The notes under the pieces are model-generated. The model was not told the DNA's origin. It saw nothing but the letters and a program-made list of their open reading frames with translations, and made no database searches. 64,000 bases of DNA from positions 1-64,000 of the forward strand of contig CAYQJV010000005.1 of assembly GCA_964417925.1 (NCBI GenBank). Direction: 5' to 3'. Both the position numbers and the translations under genes were made by a program. The number at the start of each line of letters is the position of its first letter. Positions within the stretch are counted from its first letter, which is position 1. This stretch comes from CAYQJV01 sp964417925 (lineage in GTDB: Bacteria; Hydrothermota; Tepidihabitantia; B3-TA06; CAYQJV01). Below, in pieces: positions 1 to 8,148 of the stretch.

Positions 1-123
1 AAGATGGGGTTGAGCATTATAGGCTGTTGCATCTTCCTCTGTTGAGGTCCCAAGAGATTCATAGCTGTATGCCATGCTTCCTATACAGAGAAGAGTAAAA
101 AGCGCTCTTATAAAGAAAGACAT
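1..123 (-). CDS. Secreted protein, N-terminal fragment (cut by window edge)
   Basis: The reverse strand opens with ATG at 123, preceded by a strong AAGGAGGTG ribosome site, and stays open for 41 codons to the window edge. The first 20 residues (MSFFIRALF followed by a hydrophobic stretch and a small-residue end SMAYS) look like a Sec signal peptide, so the product is probably exported. Too little of the mature protein is present to assign a family. A consensus promoter lies directly upstream on the same strand. Confidence 0.7.
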   Translation of the reverse strand, partial: MSFFIRALFTLLCIGSMAYSYESLGTSTEEDATAYNAQPHL

Positions 124-152
124 ACACCACCTCCTTTTTATTTTACCAAAAA

Positions 153-180
153 ATTATACTTTTAAAATCTTTCATGTCAA
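153..180 (-). promoter_or_regulatory. Promoter for the partial secreted-protein gene
   Basis: On the minus strand TTGACA (180-175) is followed after 16 bp by TATAAT (158-153). Both hexamers match the housekeeping sigma consensus perfectly. The predicted transcript would start near 146 and include the GGAGG site ahead of the ATG at 123. Confidence 0.75.
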
Positions 181-370
181 GTAGAATTCCATAATATTGG
201 ACGCATTTTATCGTTAATAAATCATAATGATGCATCACCCCACTATCCTCTAAAAACCTCTCAACGATTTCATTATTATTCAATATTCAATCTCTATCTA
301 CCTTTCTATTCATCAAGTATAATATGTTTCTGAAATTTTTAAAACCAACAAAAAATAAATCATTTTTAAC
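181..370. other. AT-rich divergent intergenic stretch
   Basis: The gap of about 300 bases between the divergent genes at 123 and 427 holds a minus promoter at 153-180 and a plus promoter at 371-398. Between them I see only AT-rich sequence with no convincing open frame, RNA gene or strong hairpin. Confidence 0.5.
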
Positions 371-398
371 TTGACATTTTCCAAAAAAATCATATATT
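371..398 (+). promoter_or_regulatory. Promoter for the Lys/Thr peptide and prenol-kinase genes
   Basis: TTGACA (371-376), a 16 bp spacer and TATATT (393-398) give a near-consensus promoter. Transcription should start near 405, leaving a leader of about 22 nt that carries the AGAAGGAGG ribosome site for the peptide gene at 427. Confidence 0.7.
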
Positions 399-426
399 TA
401 CAAAACGCTAAAAAGAAGGAGGTATT

Positions 427-510
427 ATGGCTTGTAAAAAGAAAACAAAAAAAACTACTGCAAAAAAAACTACAAAAAAAACTGCTAAGAAAACTACTAA
501 GAAAAAGTAA
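427..510 (+). CDS. 27-residue Lys/Thr-rich histone H1-like peptide
   Basis: ATG at 427 follows AGAAGGAGG with a short spacing and the frame closes with TAA at 508-510. After an initial Met-Ala-Cys the product is made almost wholly of Lys, Thr and Ala in KKTTKKTAKK-type repeats, so it is strongly basic with no acidic residue. This composition resembles the tails of bacterial histone H1-like proteins, which bind nucleic acid; a DNA or RNA role here is inference. It has its own near-consensus promoter and ribosome site, which argues for real expression. Only 42 nt separate it from the prenol-kinase gene downstream, so the two may be cotranscribed. Confidence 0.6.
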   Translation: MACKKKTKKTTAKKTTKKTAKKTTKKK

Positions 511-552
511 TAATTTAATTTAGATTCATAAAAAGGAGGAAAAAAGTAAAAA

Positions 553-1206
553 TTGAGCGAAGTAATAGGAATTTTTCTTTCCTTTATCTATATTGGGATT
601 ATACTTTTTGTAGCAGAGTTCATAAGAAAAAGAAGAAATCTTAAAACATCTGTAACCAGAGAGATAATCCATATTGGGGTTTCTTTGTGGGGAATAGGAA
701 TATACTTTATTTTTAAAACATGGTGGGGAGTGTTAATACCTCCTTTGATTTTCACTGGTTTGAATTACCTTTCTTACAAATATGAAATTTTTAAAGCAAT
801 GGAAATAAAGGGAAATATCGGAACTGTTCTTTATCCGTTTTCTTTATGTATAATATTCCCTATCGCATGGAAATTAGGCCATAAACTACCTGCAGTGGCA
901 GCATTGCTTACAATGGGGTTGGGTGACGGATTTGCAGGAATAATAGGAAGCAGATGGGGAAAGCACAAATACAGAGTTTTCAATACAACAAAATCAATAG
1001 AAGGAAGTATTGCGATGTTTACGTTTTCCTTTATAGCATTTTTAATAGTGGTAATAGGGTTCACTAATACTCCGGGGGATAAAGCTATTTTATGTGGCAT
1101 ACTTATCTCCTCCATTGCTACATTTGTTGAAGCAATTTCTCCTCCAAATATAGATAACTTAACTGTTCCCTTTGTGGTTTTTATTAGCAGCTGGTTTATC
1201 CTATAA
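553..1206 (+). CDS. VTE5/dolichol kinase-like prenol kinase
   Basis: A 217-residue integral membrane protein of the phytol/dolichol kinase and CDP-diglyceride synthetase-like superfamily. Hydrophobic segments alternate along its length, and the conserved MGLGDGFAGIIG stretch with downstream KSIEGS is the family's nucleotide and phosphate signature. Family members transfer phosphate from CTP or another NTP to a polyprenol or phytol in the membrane. The start is TTG at 553; the GGAGG site at 535-539 is 13 nt upstream, which is rather far. The stop codon overlaps the next gene's ATG (TAATG), indicating translational coupling to a DUF92 protein. The exact substrate cannot be told from sequence. 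Confidence 0.85.
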   Translation: MSEVIGIFLSFIYIGIILFVAEFIRKRRNLKTSVTREIIHIGVSLWGIGIYFIFKTWWGVLIPPLIFTGLNYLSYKYEIFKAMEIKGNIGTVLYPFSLCIIFPIAWKLGHKLPAVAALLTMGLGDGFAGIIGSRWGKHKYRVFNTTKSIEGSIAMFTFSFIAFLIVVIGFTNTPGDKAILCGILISSIATFVEAISPPNIDNLTVPFVVFISSWFIL

Positions 1207-1979
1207 TGGATTTTGTAATAGGTATCTTTTTATCCTGTATCGTACTTATCCCTGCTTATCTTTTATCTGCACTTACATTGGATGGACTAATTGCTGGAAT
1301 TATTGTAGGAACATGTGTATACACTGGTTTTGGCTTTTTTGGTTTTGTAACTCTTTTGTTCTTTTTCCTAACCGGCTCTATACTATCAAAAGTTAGGGAG
1401 AAAAAAGTAATCCCTCTATTTGAAATGGAAAAACAAGGCAAGCGGGACTTATGGCAGGTTCTTGCTAATGGAGGAGTGGCAATGATATCTGCTATCCTTT
1501 ATGTTTTAGGTATAAAAAAGGCTATCTATCTCTTTATAGGCACTATGGCTACGGTTACTGCAGATACCTGGGCAACAGAACTCGGTTTGCTTTCAGGAGC
1601 AACTCCCAGAAATATTATAAACTTAAAGCGTATAGCTCCTGGTATGTCCGGAGGAGTCACAGTATATGGCACTATTGGAGGTATCACCGGAGCCTCTGCA
1701 ATAGGGGTTATCTCTTCACTCTTTTATAAAAGAAAAATAGTTTTACTTATTGCTATCATAGGAGGCATCTTTGGATTTTTATTAGATAGCATTTTGGGAG
1801 CCACAGTGCAAAGGATGGGATACTGCAGGAGATGTAATAAATTTACAGAGAAGGTAATTCATGGATGTGGGGAAAGAACCAAAAAGATAAGAGGAATAAA
1901 TTTTCTCAACAATGATTGGGTCAATTTTTTAAGCTCTTTTATGGGTGGAGTAATAGGAATATTTTTATCTTTACTGTAG
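1206..1979 (+). CDS. DUF92 family membrane protein, VTE6-like phytyl/prenyl-phosphate kinase
   Basis: A 257-residue multi-pass membrane protein matching DUF92 (TIGR00297/TMEM19 family). Visible family marks are the central TADTWATELG stretch, the GGVTVYGTIGG glycine-rich loop, and a C-terminal CRRC motif with a later HGCG. The plant member VTE6 phosphorylates phytyl-phosphate to phytyl-diphosphate. The gene overlaps the VTE5-like kinase by one base, so together they could form a two-step prenol to prenyl-diphosphate salvage route. That pathway is inference from family membership plus coupling; this organism shows no sign of photosynthesis in the window. Confidence 0.85.
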   Translation: MDFVIGIFLSCIVLIPAYLLSALTLDGLIAGIIVGTCVYTGFGFFGFVTLLFFFLTGSILSKVREKKVIPLFEMEKQGKRDLWQVLANGGVAMISAILYVLGIKKAIYLFIGTMATVTADTWATELGLLSGATPRNIINLKRIAPGMSGGVTVYGTIGGITGASAIGVISSLFYKRKIVLLIAIIGGIFGFLLDSILGATVQRMGYCRRCNKFTEKVIHGCGERTKKIRGINFLNNDWVNFLSSFMGGVIGIFLSLL

Positions 1980-1998
1980 TTTTTGATTAAGGTATTTC

Positions 1999-2026
1999 TT
2001 GACTATGGCAAGCTATAAGTTATAAT
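1999..2026 (+). promoter_or_regulatory. Promoter of tRNA-Leu/tig/clpPX
   Basis: TTGACT (1999-2004), a 16 bp spacer and TATAAT (2021-2026) lie upstream of the tRNA. The expected transcription start is near 2033, giving about 14 nt of 5' leader before the mature tRNA. Confidence 0.75.
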
Positions 2027-2046
2027 TATAAATAATTAAATCAGTA

Positions 2047-2129
2047 GCGAGGATGGCGGAATTGGAAGACGCGCTGGATTTAGGATCCAGTGGGGTAATC
2101 CCGTGGGGGTTCAAGTCCCCCTCCTCGCA
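2047..2129 (+). tRNA. tRNA-Leu (anticodon UAG)
   Basis: A full class II cloverleaf can be drawn: acceptor GCGAGGA pairs perfectly with TCCTCGC, the anticodon stem CTGGA/TCCAG encloses TTTAGGA with TAG at the anticodon, a long variable arm follows, and the T arm is GGGGG-TTCAAGT-CCCCC. The discriminator base is A at 2129 and CCA is not encoded. The trigger factor ATG begins at 2131, one base after the discriminator, so the two genes are almost fused. Confidence 0.97.
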
Positions 2130-2130
2130 T

Positions 2131-3375
2131 ATGGAATACACATTAATGAAAAAAAGCGAGTGGCTTATAGGAATAGAAGCTAAAATAAATGGAGAAGAAG
2201 TTTTAAAAAGAGAAGAGGAAATAGCAAAGAAATACAAAAGGCATGCAGAAATTCCTGGTTTCAGAAAAGGAAAAGCTCCTTTGGAAATGGTGAGGAAGAA
2301 ATTCGAAAAGGATATAGAAGCAGATGTGGTGGAGAGTTTTGCAAACGAAGTATACAAGAGGTTTCTTTCAGAAGATAAGTACAAACCGGTTTCTCCAGCG
2401 AAGATATCTTACTGGAATTTCCTTGAAAATAGAGAACTGAGGTTTGAAATTGAAGTAGAAGTTGAACCTGAACTACAGCTTCCTGAATATAAGAATATCA
2501 AAGTATCTAAGGAACTCAAGTTTAAAATGGAAGAAGAAATAGAAAAAAGATTAAAAACATTAGCAGAAAAAAATGCTACCTTTGTAAAAAGTAATAAACC
2601 TGCACAAAAAGGTGATTATCTGCTTGTAGATTATTCAGTATACGATAGCAAAGGAAGAAAAATCTCTAAACAAGAAAATGTATTAGTTGAATGTGGTGAT
2701 CCAGAGAATTTTGTAGAGATAAACCAAGTACTTGAAGGGGCTAAATCCGGAGAGATTAAGTTATGTGAAATTGAGTATCCTGAGGATTATCCTGATGTTT
2801 CATTGAGAAATAAAAAATTCCAGTACAAATTCTTCATAAAAGAAGTTAAAGAAAAAAGAATCCCTAAAATTGACGATGAACTGGCAAACACTGTAGGATA
2901 TGAAAATCTCCAAGCCCTTAAGAAAGCTATTGAAGAGGAAATACATAAAGAAAAGGAAGCTATAATTGAAAGAAATATTGAAGAACAAATAATAAACCAC
3001 CTTCTCCAAAATACCCATGTATCTTTACCTCCTTCAGAGGTTGAAGAGGAGTATAGATACCTCCTTTTAAAATACGGATTACAGGATACAGAAGAAATAA
3101 GAAAAAAGTTAATTCAAAGAGCAGAAGATACTGTTAAAATAAGGCTTATTTTAAAAAAAATTGCAGAAAAAGAGAAAATTACCGCGTCTGAAGAAGAGAT
3201 AGAAAAGGAAATAGAAAAAAAGGCAAAACAACATGGAGTATCAGTAGAAAGGGCTAAAACTCTGTGGAGAAAAGACTCCATAAAAGAGGAAATAATAGCA
3301 AAGAAGGTTATAGAATTTTTAAAACAAAATGCAATTGTAGAAGGAGGTATAGTTGTATATCCCAATAGTTATTGA
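2131..3375 (+). CDS. tig: Trigger factor (ribosome-associated chaperone, peptidyl-prolyl isomerase)
   Basis: A 414-residue protein with the N-terminal ribosome-binding domain signature GFRKGKAP, a central FKBP-like PPIase domain, and a helical, highly charged C-terminal chaperone domain. It docks at the ribosomal exit tunnel and shields nascent chains. The start at 2131 is favoured because the GFRKG motif then falls at residue 43, as in E. coli trigger factor; a longer frame from 2053 would read through the tRNA. No Shine-Dalgarno sequence precedes it. An alternative ATG lies at 2146. The 3' end overlaps clpP by 23 nt, making a tig-clpP-clpX protein quality operon. Confidence 0.93.
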   Translation: MEYTLMKKSEWLIGIEAKINGEEVLKREEEIAKKYKRHAEIPGFRKGKAPLEMVRKKFEKDIEADVVESFANEVYKRFLSEDKYKPVSPAKISYWNFLENRELRFEIEVEVEPELQLPEYKNIKVSKELKFKMEEEIEKRLKTLAEKNATFVKSNKPAQKGDYLLVDYSVYDSKGRKISKQENVLVECGDPENFVEINQVLEGAKSGEIKLCEIEYPEDYPDVSLRNKKFQYKFFIKEVKEKRIPKIDDELANTVGYENLQALKKAIEEEIHKEKEAIIERNIEEQIINHLLQNTHVSLPPSEVEEEYRYLLLKYGLQDTEEIRKKLIQRAEDTVKIRLILKKIAEKEKITASEEEIEKEIEKKAKQHGVSVERAKTLWRKDSIKEEIIAKKVIEFLKQNAIVEGGIVVYPNSY

Positions 3376-3937
3376 ACAAACCCCGCGAGGGGAACGAGCT
3401 TATGACATATACTCAAGACTTCTTAGAGAAAGAATAATATTTTTGGGTTCTCCAGTAGATGACCAAGTTGCAAACATTGTTGTAGCGCAACTTCTTTTTC
3501 TTGAAGCAGAAGACCCGGATAAAGACATTTATTTATACATCAATTCGCCTGGAGGAGTGGTTTCTGCAGGACTTGCAATTTATGACACAATGCAGTACAT
3601 AAAACCAAAAGTAGTTACCATCTGTGTAGGAATGGCTGCAAGCCTTGCAGCACTTCTTCTTGCTGCAGGGGAAAAAGGTAAAAGATTTGCTTTACCAAAT
3701 TCCAGAATAATGATACATCAGCCCCAAATTTCTGGAATATCAGGTTCTGCTTCTGATGTAGAGATTCATGCACGAGAAATTGTTAAGCTAAAAAGAAGGC
3801 TTAACGAAATATTAGCCCAGCATACGGGACAACCTGTAGAAAAAATAGAAAAAGACTCTGAAAGGGATTTCTTTATGGATCCACAAGAGGCTAAAGAATA
3901 TGGAATAATAGATGAAATAATAAAAAGAAGAAAATGA
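3353..3937 (+). CDS. clpP: ATP-dependent Clp protease proteolytic subunit
   Basis: A 194-residue serine peptidase of family S14, the usual length for ClpP. The catalytic Ser is in GMAAS (Ser97) and the catalytic His in MIHQPQ (His122); the NSPGG substrate-binding loop is at 64-68. It forms the tetradecameric chamber that degrades substrates fed by ClpX. The start is a TTG at 3353, 5 nt after AAGGAGG and inside the end of tig. The stop overlaps the clpX ATG (ATGA), so the three genes are translationally linked. Confidence 0.97.
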   Translation: MYIPIVIEQTPRGERAYDIYSRLLRERIIFLGSPVDDQVANIVVAQLLFLEAEDPDKDIYLYINSPGGVVSAGLAIYDTMQYIKPKVVTICVGMAASLAALLLAAGEKGKRFALPNSRIMIHQPQISGISGSASDVEIHAREIVKLKRRLNEILAQHTGQPVEKIEKDSERDFFMDPQEAKEYGIIDEIIKRRK

Positions 3938-5163
3938 AAAAAGAAATAAAGTGTTCCTTTTGTGATAGACCAAAATCATCTGTAAGAAGATTGATTTCTG
4001 GAAGAAGTGGATATATATGCGATGACTGCATTAAAATTCTTTATGATTTAATTTCTGAGGAGGAAAGGCTTGAGCAAACTGTCTCATTACAAAAATTACC
4101 TACACCTGAAGAGTTCAAAAAGTTTCTTGATCAATATGTAATAGGGCAGGAAAGGGCTAAAAAAGTAATTTCGGTAGCAGTATATAATCATTACAAAAGA
4201 ATATTTTCTAAGAAACAGGGGGTTGAGATAGAAAAAAGCAATATACTGCTCATAGGTCCTACTGGAACAGGCAAAACTCTTTTAGCCCAAACTATGGCTA
4301 AATTTTTGAATGTACCATTCGCAATATACGATGCTACCCCTCTTACAGAAGCAGGTTATGTAGGAGAAGATGTAGAAAATATTCTTTTAAGATTGCTTCA
4401 AGCTGCGAACTATGACATTCAAAGAGCAGAAATGGGAATAGTTTATTTGGATGAGGTAGACAAGCTCGCAAGGAAAAGTGACTCTCCTTCTATCACGAGA
4501 GATGTCTCAGGGGAGGGAGTACAGCAGGCTTTGTTAAAAATTTTGGAAGGCACCATTGCAAATGTTCCTCCTAAAGGAGGAAGGAAACATCCAGAACAGC
4601 CATATTTACCTGTTAATACTAAGAATATTCTATTTATCTTAGGAGGGACTTTTGAAGGATTGGTGGATATAATTAAAAGAAGATTAAAGAAATCCTCTCT
4701 TGGTTTTGCCTCTGAAATTGAGGATATAAGCACAATGCCTGAAGATAAGTTATTATCTCTTGTAGAACCTGATGATTTAATAAAGTATGGGTTGATACCA
4801 GAGTTTGTAGGTAGAATACCGGTGATAGCAACTCTCTCTCCTCTATCTAAGGAACAATTGGTAGAGATCTTAATAAAACCTGAAAACGCTTTAGTTAAAC
4901 AGTATAAACATATATTTGAACTTGAAGGAATAAAGCTTGATTTTACAGAAGACGCCTTAAACACCGTAGCAGAACTGGCTATAAAACGTGGAACTGGAGC
5001 AAGGGGATTAAGAGCCATTTTAGAAGATGCAATGCTTGATATCATGTATGAACTTCCTACTTTTTCAAAAAAGGGATATTCAGAATGCATTATCACTGTA
5101 GAGACAATTACAAAAGGTACTCCACCTAAATTACTCAAAGCTCAAGAGAGGAAAAAAGCTTAG
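3934..5163 (+). CDS. clpX: Clp protease ATP-binding unfoldase subunit ClpX
   Basis: A 409-residue AAA+ unfoldase. The N-terminal C4 zinc-binding domain is intact (Cys7, Cys10, Cys29, Cys32), the Walker A loop GPTGTGKT sits at 108-115, the Walker B VYLDEVDK is around residue 170, and the C-terminal sensor II region GTGARGLRAI is present. It recognises tagged or misfolded proteins and threads them into ClpP. It overlaps clpP by 4 nt and is convergent with the peptidase gene that ends 4 nt downstream. Confidence 0.98.
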   Translation: MKKEIKCSFCDRPKSSVRRLISGRSGYICDDCIKILYDLISEEERLEQTVSLQKLPTPEEFKKFLDQYVIGQERAKKVISVAVYNHYKRIFSKKQGVEIEKSNILLIGPTGTGKTLLAQTMAKFLNVPFAIYDATPLTEAGYVGEDVENILLRLLQAANYDIQRAEMGIVYLDEVDKLARKSDSPSITRDVSGEGVQQALLKILEGTIANVPPKGGRKHPEQPYLPVNTKNILFILGGTFEGLVDIIKRRLKKSSLGFASEIEDISTMPEDKLLSLVEPDDLIKYGLIPEFVGRIPVIATLSPLSKEQLVEILIKPENALVKQYKHIFELEGIKLDFTEDALNTVAELAIKRGTGARGLRAILEDAMLDIMYELPTFSKKGYSECIITVETITKGTPPKLLKAQERKKA

Positions 5164-5166
5164 ACG

Positions 5167-7116
5167 CTATTCTATTTTCATAATTTTCCCTTTGATTTTA
5201 ATGGTAGGAGTAATTACTATAACTATGTATAATCCCTCTTTTAAACAATTTGTAGGAATTTCTATTTCTTTTTCTCCATTTTCTATATTTTTTACATACA
5301 AAAGTTTCCCTGTAATGGAATAGATAAACACATCTGCTTTATCTCCAGGATAATCTAAAATAAGTTTAGCTTTATTCCTAAAAGGAGAAGGCATGGTATA
5401 TGGCGAAGTGTAATTTTTTATGTAAACAGTTTTATAAATATAATTACTACGATTCCCAACACTATCCTCAGCACACACAAAATAATAATATTTGCCTCTT
5501 TTTTTACCAAATAAAATTTTTTTATTTTCTATTTCATAAAAAATTGAATTTATACTTAAAGTATCTATAAATACGTTTCTTATCTCTAATCCGCCTTCGT
5601 AGGGAATCTTCTTAATAAACTCAAATTTCAAATACACTGGTTGGTCAGTTTGAAATATTAAGTTTCTTTTTTGCCATGAAAAACTCTTAAATGTTATTGA
5701 ATCTATTCTCTCCCACTCAACCCCATCTTTGGATACCTCAATGTAAAAACCATCTTTTTCCAACATCATTGTTTCTACATCGTAACTTTCAGAAAGAAAA
5801 GAATTGTATTCAAACTCAAGGAAAAAAGATTTGGATATCTTCTGTTTTAACAAGGCAGAACAATCTGCCCCAAATCTTAATTTTCCCTCTCTTATTTCTG
5901 CCTTGTTTAGAACGAAATTGTTTTCATCTATCACTGGAGTTAAAAATCTCCCTTTTCCAACAGCTTCAACAACCCTATAACCTTTAAGAGCAAAATCATC
6001 TGCAGGCCTCCACTGCAACTCTACAAGATTATCTTTAATTCTTACCATAAAGGAGGTATCTATACGGGGAGGAACATCATCAATTCCATAGAACCGGTAC
6101 AGAAACTGTGTCCACTTACAAAGCGTATCCCATAATAGCTTTTTATATTCTTTGTAAGCATATTTAAAGGACAAATAGTTTAGAGGAAACCATATCCCAA
6201 TTCCTCCTACAGGATAGGCATAAATGATTACTTTATTTATACTTTCCATTGCTTCTTCATCCTTTATGTTTTTTAAGAAACTAAGCATATCCACATAATC
6301 AGGATAACCTGACTCAATAGAAAATTCCTTTGATTCCTTTCGTGCATCCTTAAGTATACTAATATTATCTTTTTCCAATAATGTATTAAAACGAGAAATA
6401 AAAGAATTGAGCTGTAAAAGACAAATGGCTGATATGTATTGGGTTATCCCTTTAGATTTATAATAGCTGCTTACCTCATCTACAATATAAGTTGCTACTT
6501 CTTCTGTGCTCAAACTTGCATGTCTATCCATTGCATTCAGTAAGATATCATAAGGAATTCCAGAACTCACAAAAAGACTTTCGGATGCAATCATAACCTC
6601 TACAGCATCTTTTATTTCACATGCCACTTCCATTATTCCCATTACACAGGCATCAAAAATCACGATGCTAATCTTTTTCCCTATAATTTTTTTTATCTCT
6701 TCAAAAGCCTTTTTCAACTCCCCACCTGCAACTCCTATTGAGTTTCCAGAACTTCTATCTTTACTTACTGCCTGCAGTTTTTCTCTCCATCCATTACCAT
6801 GCCCCCATATTACGAGAGCATATCTATCTGCAGATACAAAAGACTTTGATTCCCTGACAAAATCAACCAATGTATTATAATCTCCCATATCTATTTCACC
6901 TTTTCTATATAGAAAATGTAAACCAGTTTTATCCAATTTATAAAACTGAGATTCATCGGTAAGGTAATCTACAAGTACAGTAGCTGAAATATTCTTAACT
7001 TGGGTACTCTTTAATTGTGCAAGTACTGTATCTACAAGAGGGGAGAGTGAGTTATCTCCATTTATATATAAAAAAACTCCCCAATTACTACAAAAAAGCA
7101 GAGAAAGTATTTTCAT
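5167..7116 (-). CDS. Secreted clostripain-family (C11) cysteine peptidase with C-terminal sorting domain
   Basis: A 649-residue exported protein. After a short hydrophobic N-terminus comes a C11/caspase-like fold: FLYINGDNSL strand, the catalytic His in VIWGHGNGW, and the catalytic Cys in IVIFDACVMG, followed by the family's ASES motif. The middle holds FnIII-like sequence. The C-terminus (PSPFRNKA, a short beta segment, then a GLYIV motif) resembles the type IX/FlgD-like sorting domain. Substrate preference is typically Arg or Lys in relatives; here it is not shown. The ATG lies only 3 nt after a 14-bp hairpin and has no ribosome site. It is the last gene of the envelope operon. Confidence 0.85.
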   Translation of the reverse strand: MKILSLLFCSNWGVFLYINGDNSLSPLVDTVLAQLKSTQVKNISATVLVDYLTDESQFYKLDKTGLHFLYRKGEIDMGDYNTLVDFVRESKSFVSADRYALVIWGHGNGWREKLQAVSKDRSSGNSIGVAGGELKKAFEEIKKIIGKKISIVIFDACVMGIMEVACEIKDAVEVMIASESLFVSSGIPYDILLNAMDRHASLSTEEVATYIVDEVSSYYKSKGITQYISAICLLQLNSFISRFNTLLEKDNISILKDARKESKEFSIESGYPDYVDMLSFLKNIKDEEAMESINKVIIYAYPVGGIGIWFPLNYLSFKYAYKEYKKLLWDTLCKWTQFLYRFYGIDDVPPRIDTSFMVRIKDNLVELQWRPADDFALKGYRVVEAVGKGRFLTPVIDENNFVLNKAEIREGKLRFGADCSALLKQKISKSFFLEFEYNSFLSESYDVETMMLEKDGFYIEVSKDGVEWERIDSITFKSFSWQKRNLIFQTDQPVYLKFEFIKKIPYEGGLEIRNVFIDTLSINSIFYEIENKKILFGKKRGKYYYFVCAEDSVGNRSNYIYKTVYIKNYTSPYTMPSPFRNKAKLILDYPGDKADVFIYSITGKLLYVKNIENGEKEIEIPTNCLKEGLYIVIVITPTIKIKGKIMKIE

Positions 7117-7119
7117 TTA

Positions 7120-7150
7120 AAAGATAAGGGGGGAGACCCCCCTTATCTTT
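7120..7150 (-). terminator. Perfect 14-bp hairpin after the first PorV-like gene
   Basis: Arms AAAGATAAGGGGGG (7120-7133) and CCCCCCTTATCTTT (7137-7150) are exact complements around the 3-nt loop AGA. The stem starts immediately after the PorV stop codon on the minus strand and ends 3 nt before the peptidase ATG. Only a short T run follows, so it may act as a leaky terminator or as a 3' mRNA stabiliser that sets expression between the two genes. Confidence 0.7.
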
Positions 7151-8131
7151 TTAAAATACCATTCCTACGGAAACCCTATGTATCATAGGTAAATATTTGT
7201 GATGTTCCACAGCATAGTCCATAAGAATCTTATACATCGGTCTTGGTATCACAAATCCTATTCCTCCTGATAAATCTCTATTGTTTCTATTCGTATATCC
7301 TACTCTAAAGAAGTACCTGTCGCTTATACTATACTCCATTCCTAAAGCAAATACTTCTCCTTGATCTATTAGATATCCAAAATCAGCTGCAAAGGCAAGT
7401 TTTGCCTCGGATGTTTTAAAGAGGTAAGTGGAAAGTCCTCCAAGAAATGTAAGTGGAAGGGGAAACGGCTCTGATTCATAAGTAGAGGGCACATCTTCAC
7501 TCATCAATGTATCAGGAGCATGCATGAATTCAAGTGCTTCTCCTTTAAATGCAACATCTGTAGGTGAGTAATTGAGTGCTACAAATCCCAGTTTTGTATT
7601 CTGTATTCCTGTTTCATAAGTTCCTCCTATATCAAATGCTACTGCTGTAGCAGAAACTTTGTGAATATTCATATTTATTACTTTCACACCAAACCCTGAA
7701 GAAAACTTATCGGTGAGCTTGGAAGCATATGTAACTCCTATTGCATAATTATTGGCAGTGAAGTAATGTTCGCCTTCTCCTAATTGATCCTCGTAAGCGG
7801 TCATAAGTATTCTTCCAGAAAGGTGTCCAGTAATTTGTATTCCTATGGCATTTCTACCAAGCGGAATTCCTATGGCAAGATTTTCCAAGTACATTCCTGC
7901 AAATAAATTTGCATGGGTAAAGGAAAAAGTATTTTTACTCACTGTAGTTATACCTGCTGGATTCCAGTATATTGCATCAAGCCCATCTGCAAATCCTGCA
8001 TATGCATATCCCAATGCAGAAGGCCTTGCTCCTCCACCCATTTTTAAAAATGCAGAGGAAGCCCCTATGCCTCCAAGCCTTGCAAAAGTCACACTCGCAA
8101 TAACAAGGGCAATGAGAATTATTTTTTTCAT
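7151..8131 (-). CDS. PorV/PorQ family outer-membrane beta-barrel protein
   Basis: A 326-residue protein with a signal peptide (about residues 1-17) and the family's N-terminal marks: FLKMGGGARPSALG (28-41) and WNPAG (56-60). The rest is alternating beta sequence ending in a terminal strand VSVGMVF, as expected of an outer-membrane barrel. In Bacteroidetes PorV carries type IX secretion substrates to their surface acceptor. Here it is the last gene of a three-gene cassette with a TonB receptor and a large secreted protein, so a partner role for the neighbouring secreted protein is plausible. A good AAGGAGGAG site precedes the ATG. Confidence 0.85.
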   Translation of the reverse strand: MKKIILIALVIASVTFARLGGIGASSAFLKMGGGARPSALGYAYAGFADGLDAIYWNPAGITTVSKNTFSFTHANLFAGMYLENLAIGIPLGRNAIGIQITGHLSGRILMTAYEDQLGEGEHYFTANNYAIGVTYASKLTDKFSSGFGVKVINMNIHKVSATAVAFDIGGTYETGIQNTKLGFVALNYSPTDVAFKGEALEFMHAPDTLMSEDVPSTYESEPFPLPLTFLGGLSTYLFKTSEAKLAFAADFGYLIDQGEVFALGMEYSISDRYFFRVGYTNRNNRDLSGGIGFVIPRPMYKILMDYAVEHHKYLPMIHRVSVGMVF

Positions 8132-8148
8132 TTCTCCTCCTTAAAAAA

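Noticed and set aside
1172..1396. Trp/Cys-rich open frame across the VTE5/VTE6 junction
   Set aside because: It is out of frame with both well-supported kinases and has no ribosome site.
553..1979. VTE5/VTE6-like genes as evidence for a phototroph
   Set aside because: No pigment, reaction-centre or tocopherol genes occur in the window, and related prenol kinases are found in non-phototrophs.
2053..2130. Open frame extending trigger factor upstream through the tRNA-Leu gene
   Set aside because: The extension translates the tRNA itself and breaks the spacing of the GFRKG motif to the N-terminus seen in other trigger factors.
4443..5138. Long reverse-strand open frame opposite clpX, and similar long antisense frames over tonB-operon genes
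   Set aside because: These are shadows of strongly coding sequence; they lack ribosome sites and family motifs.
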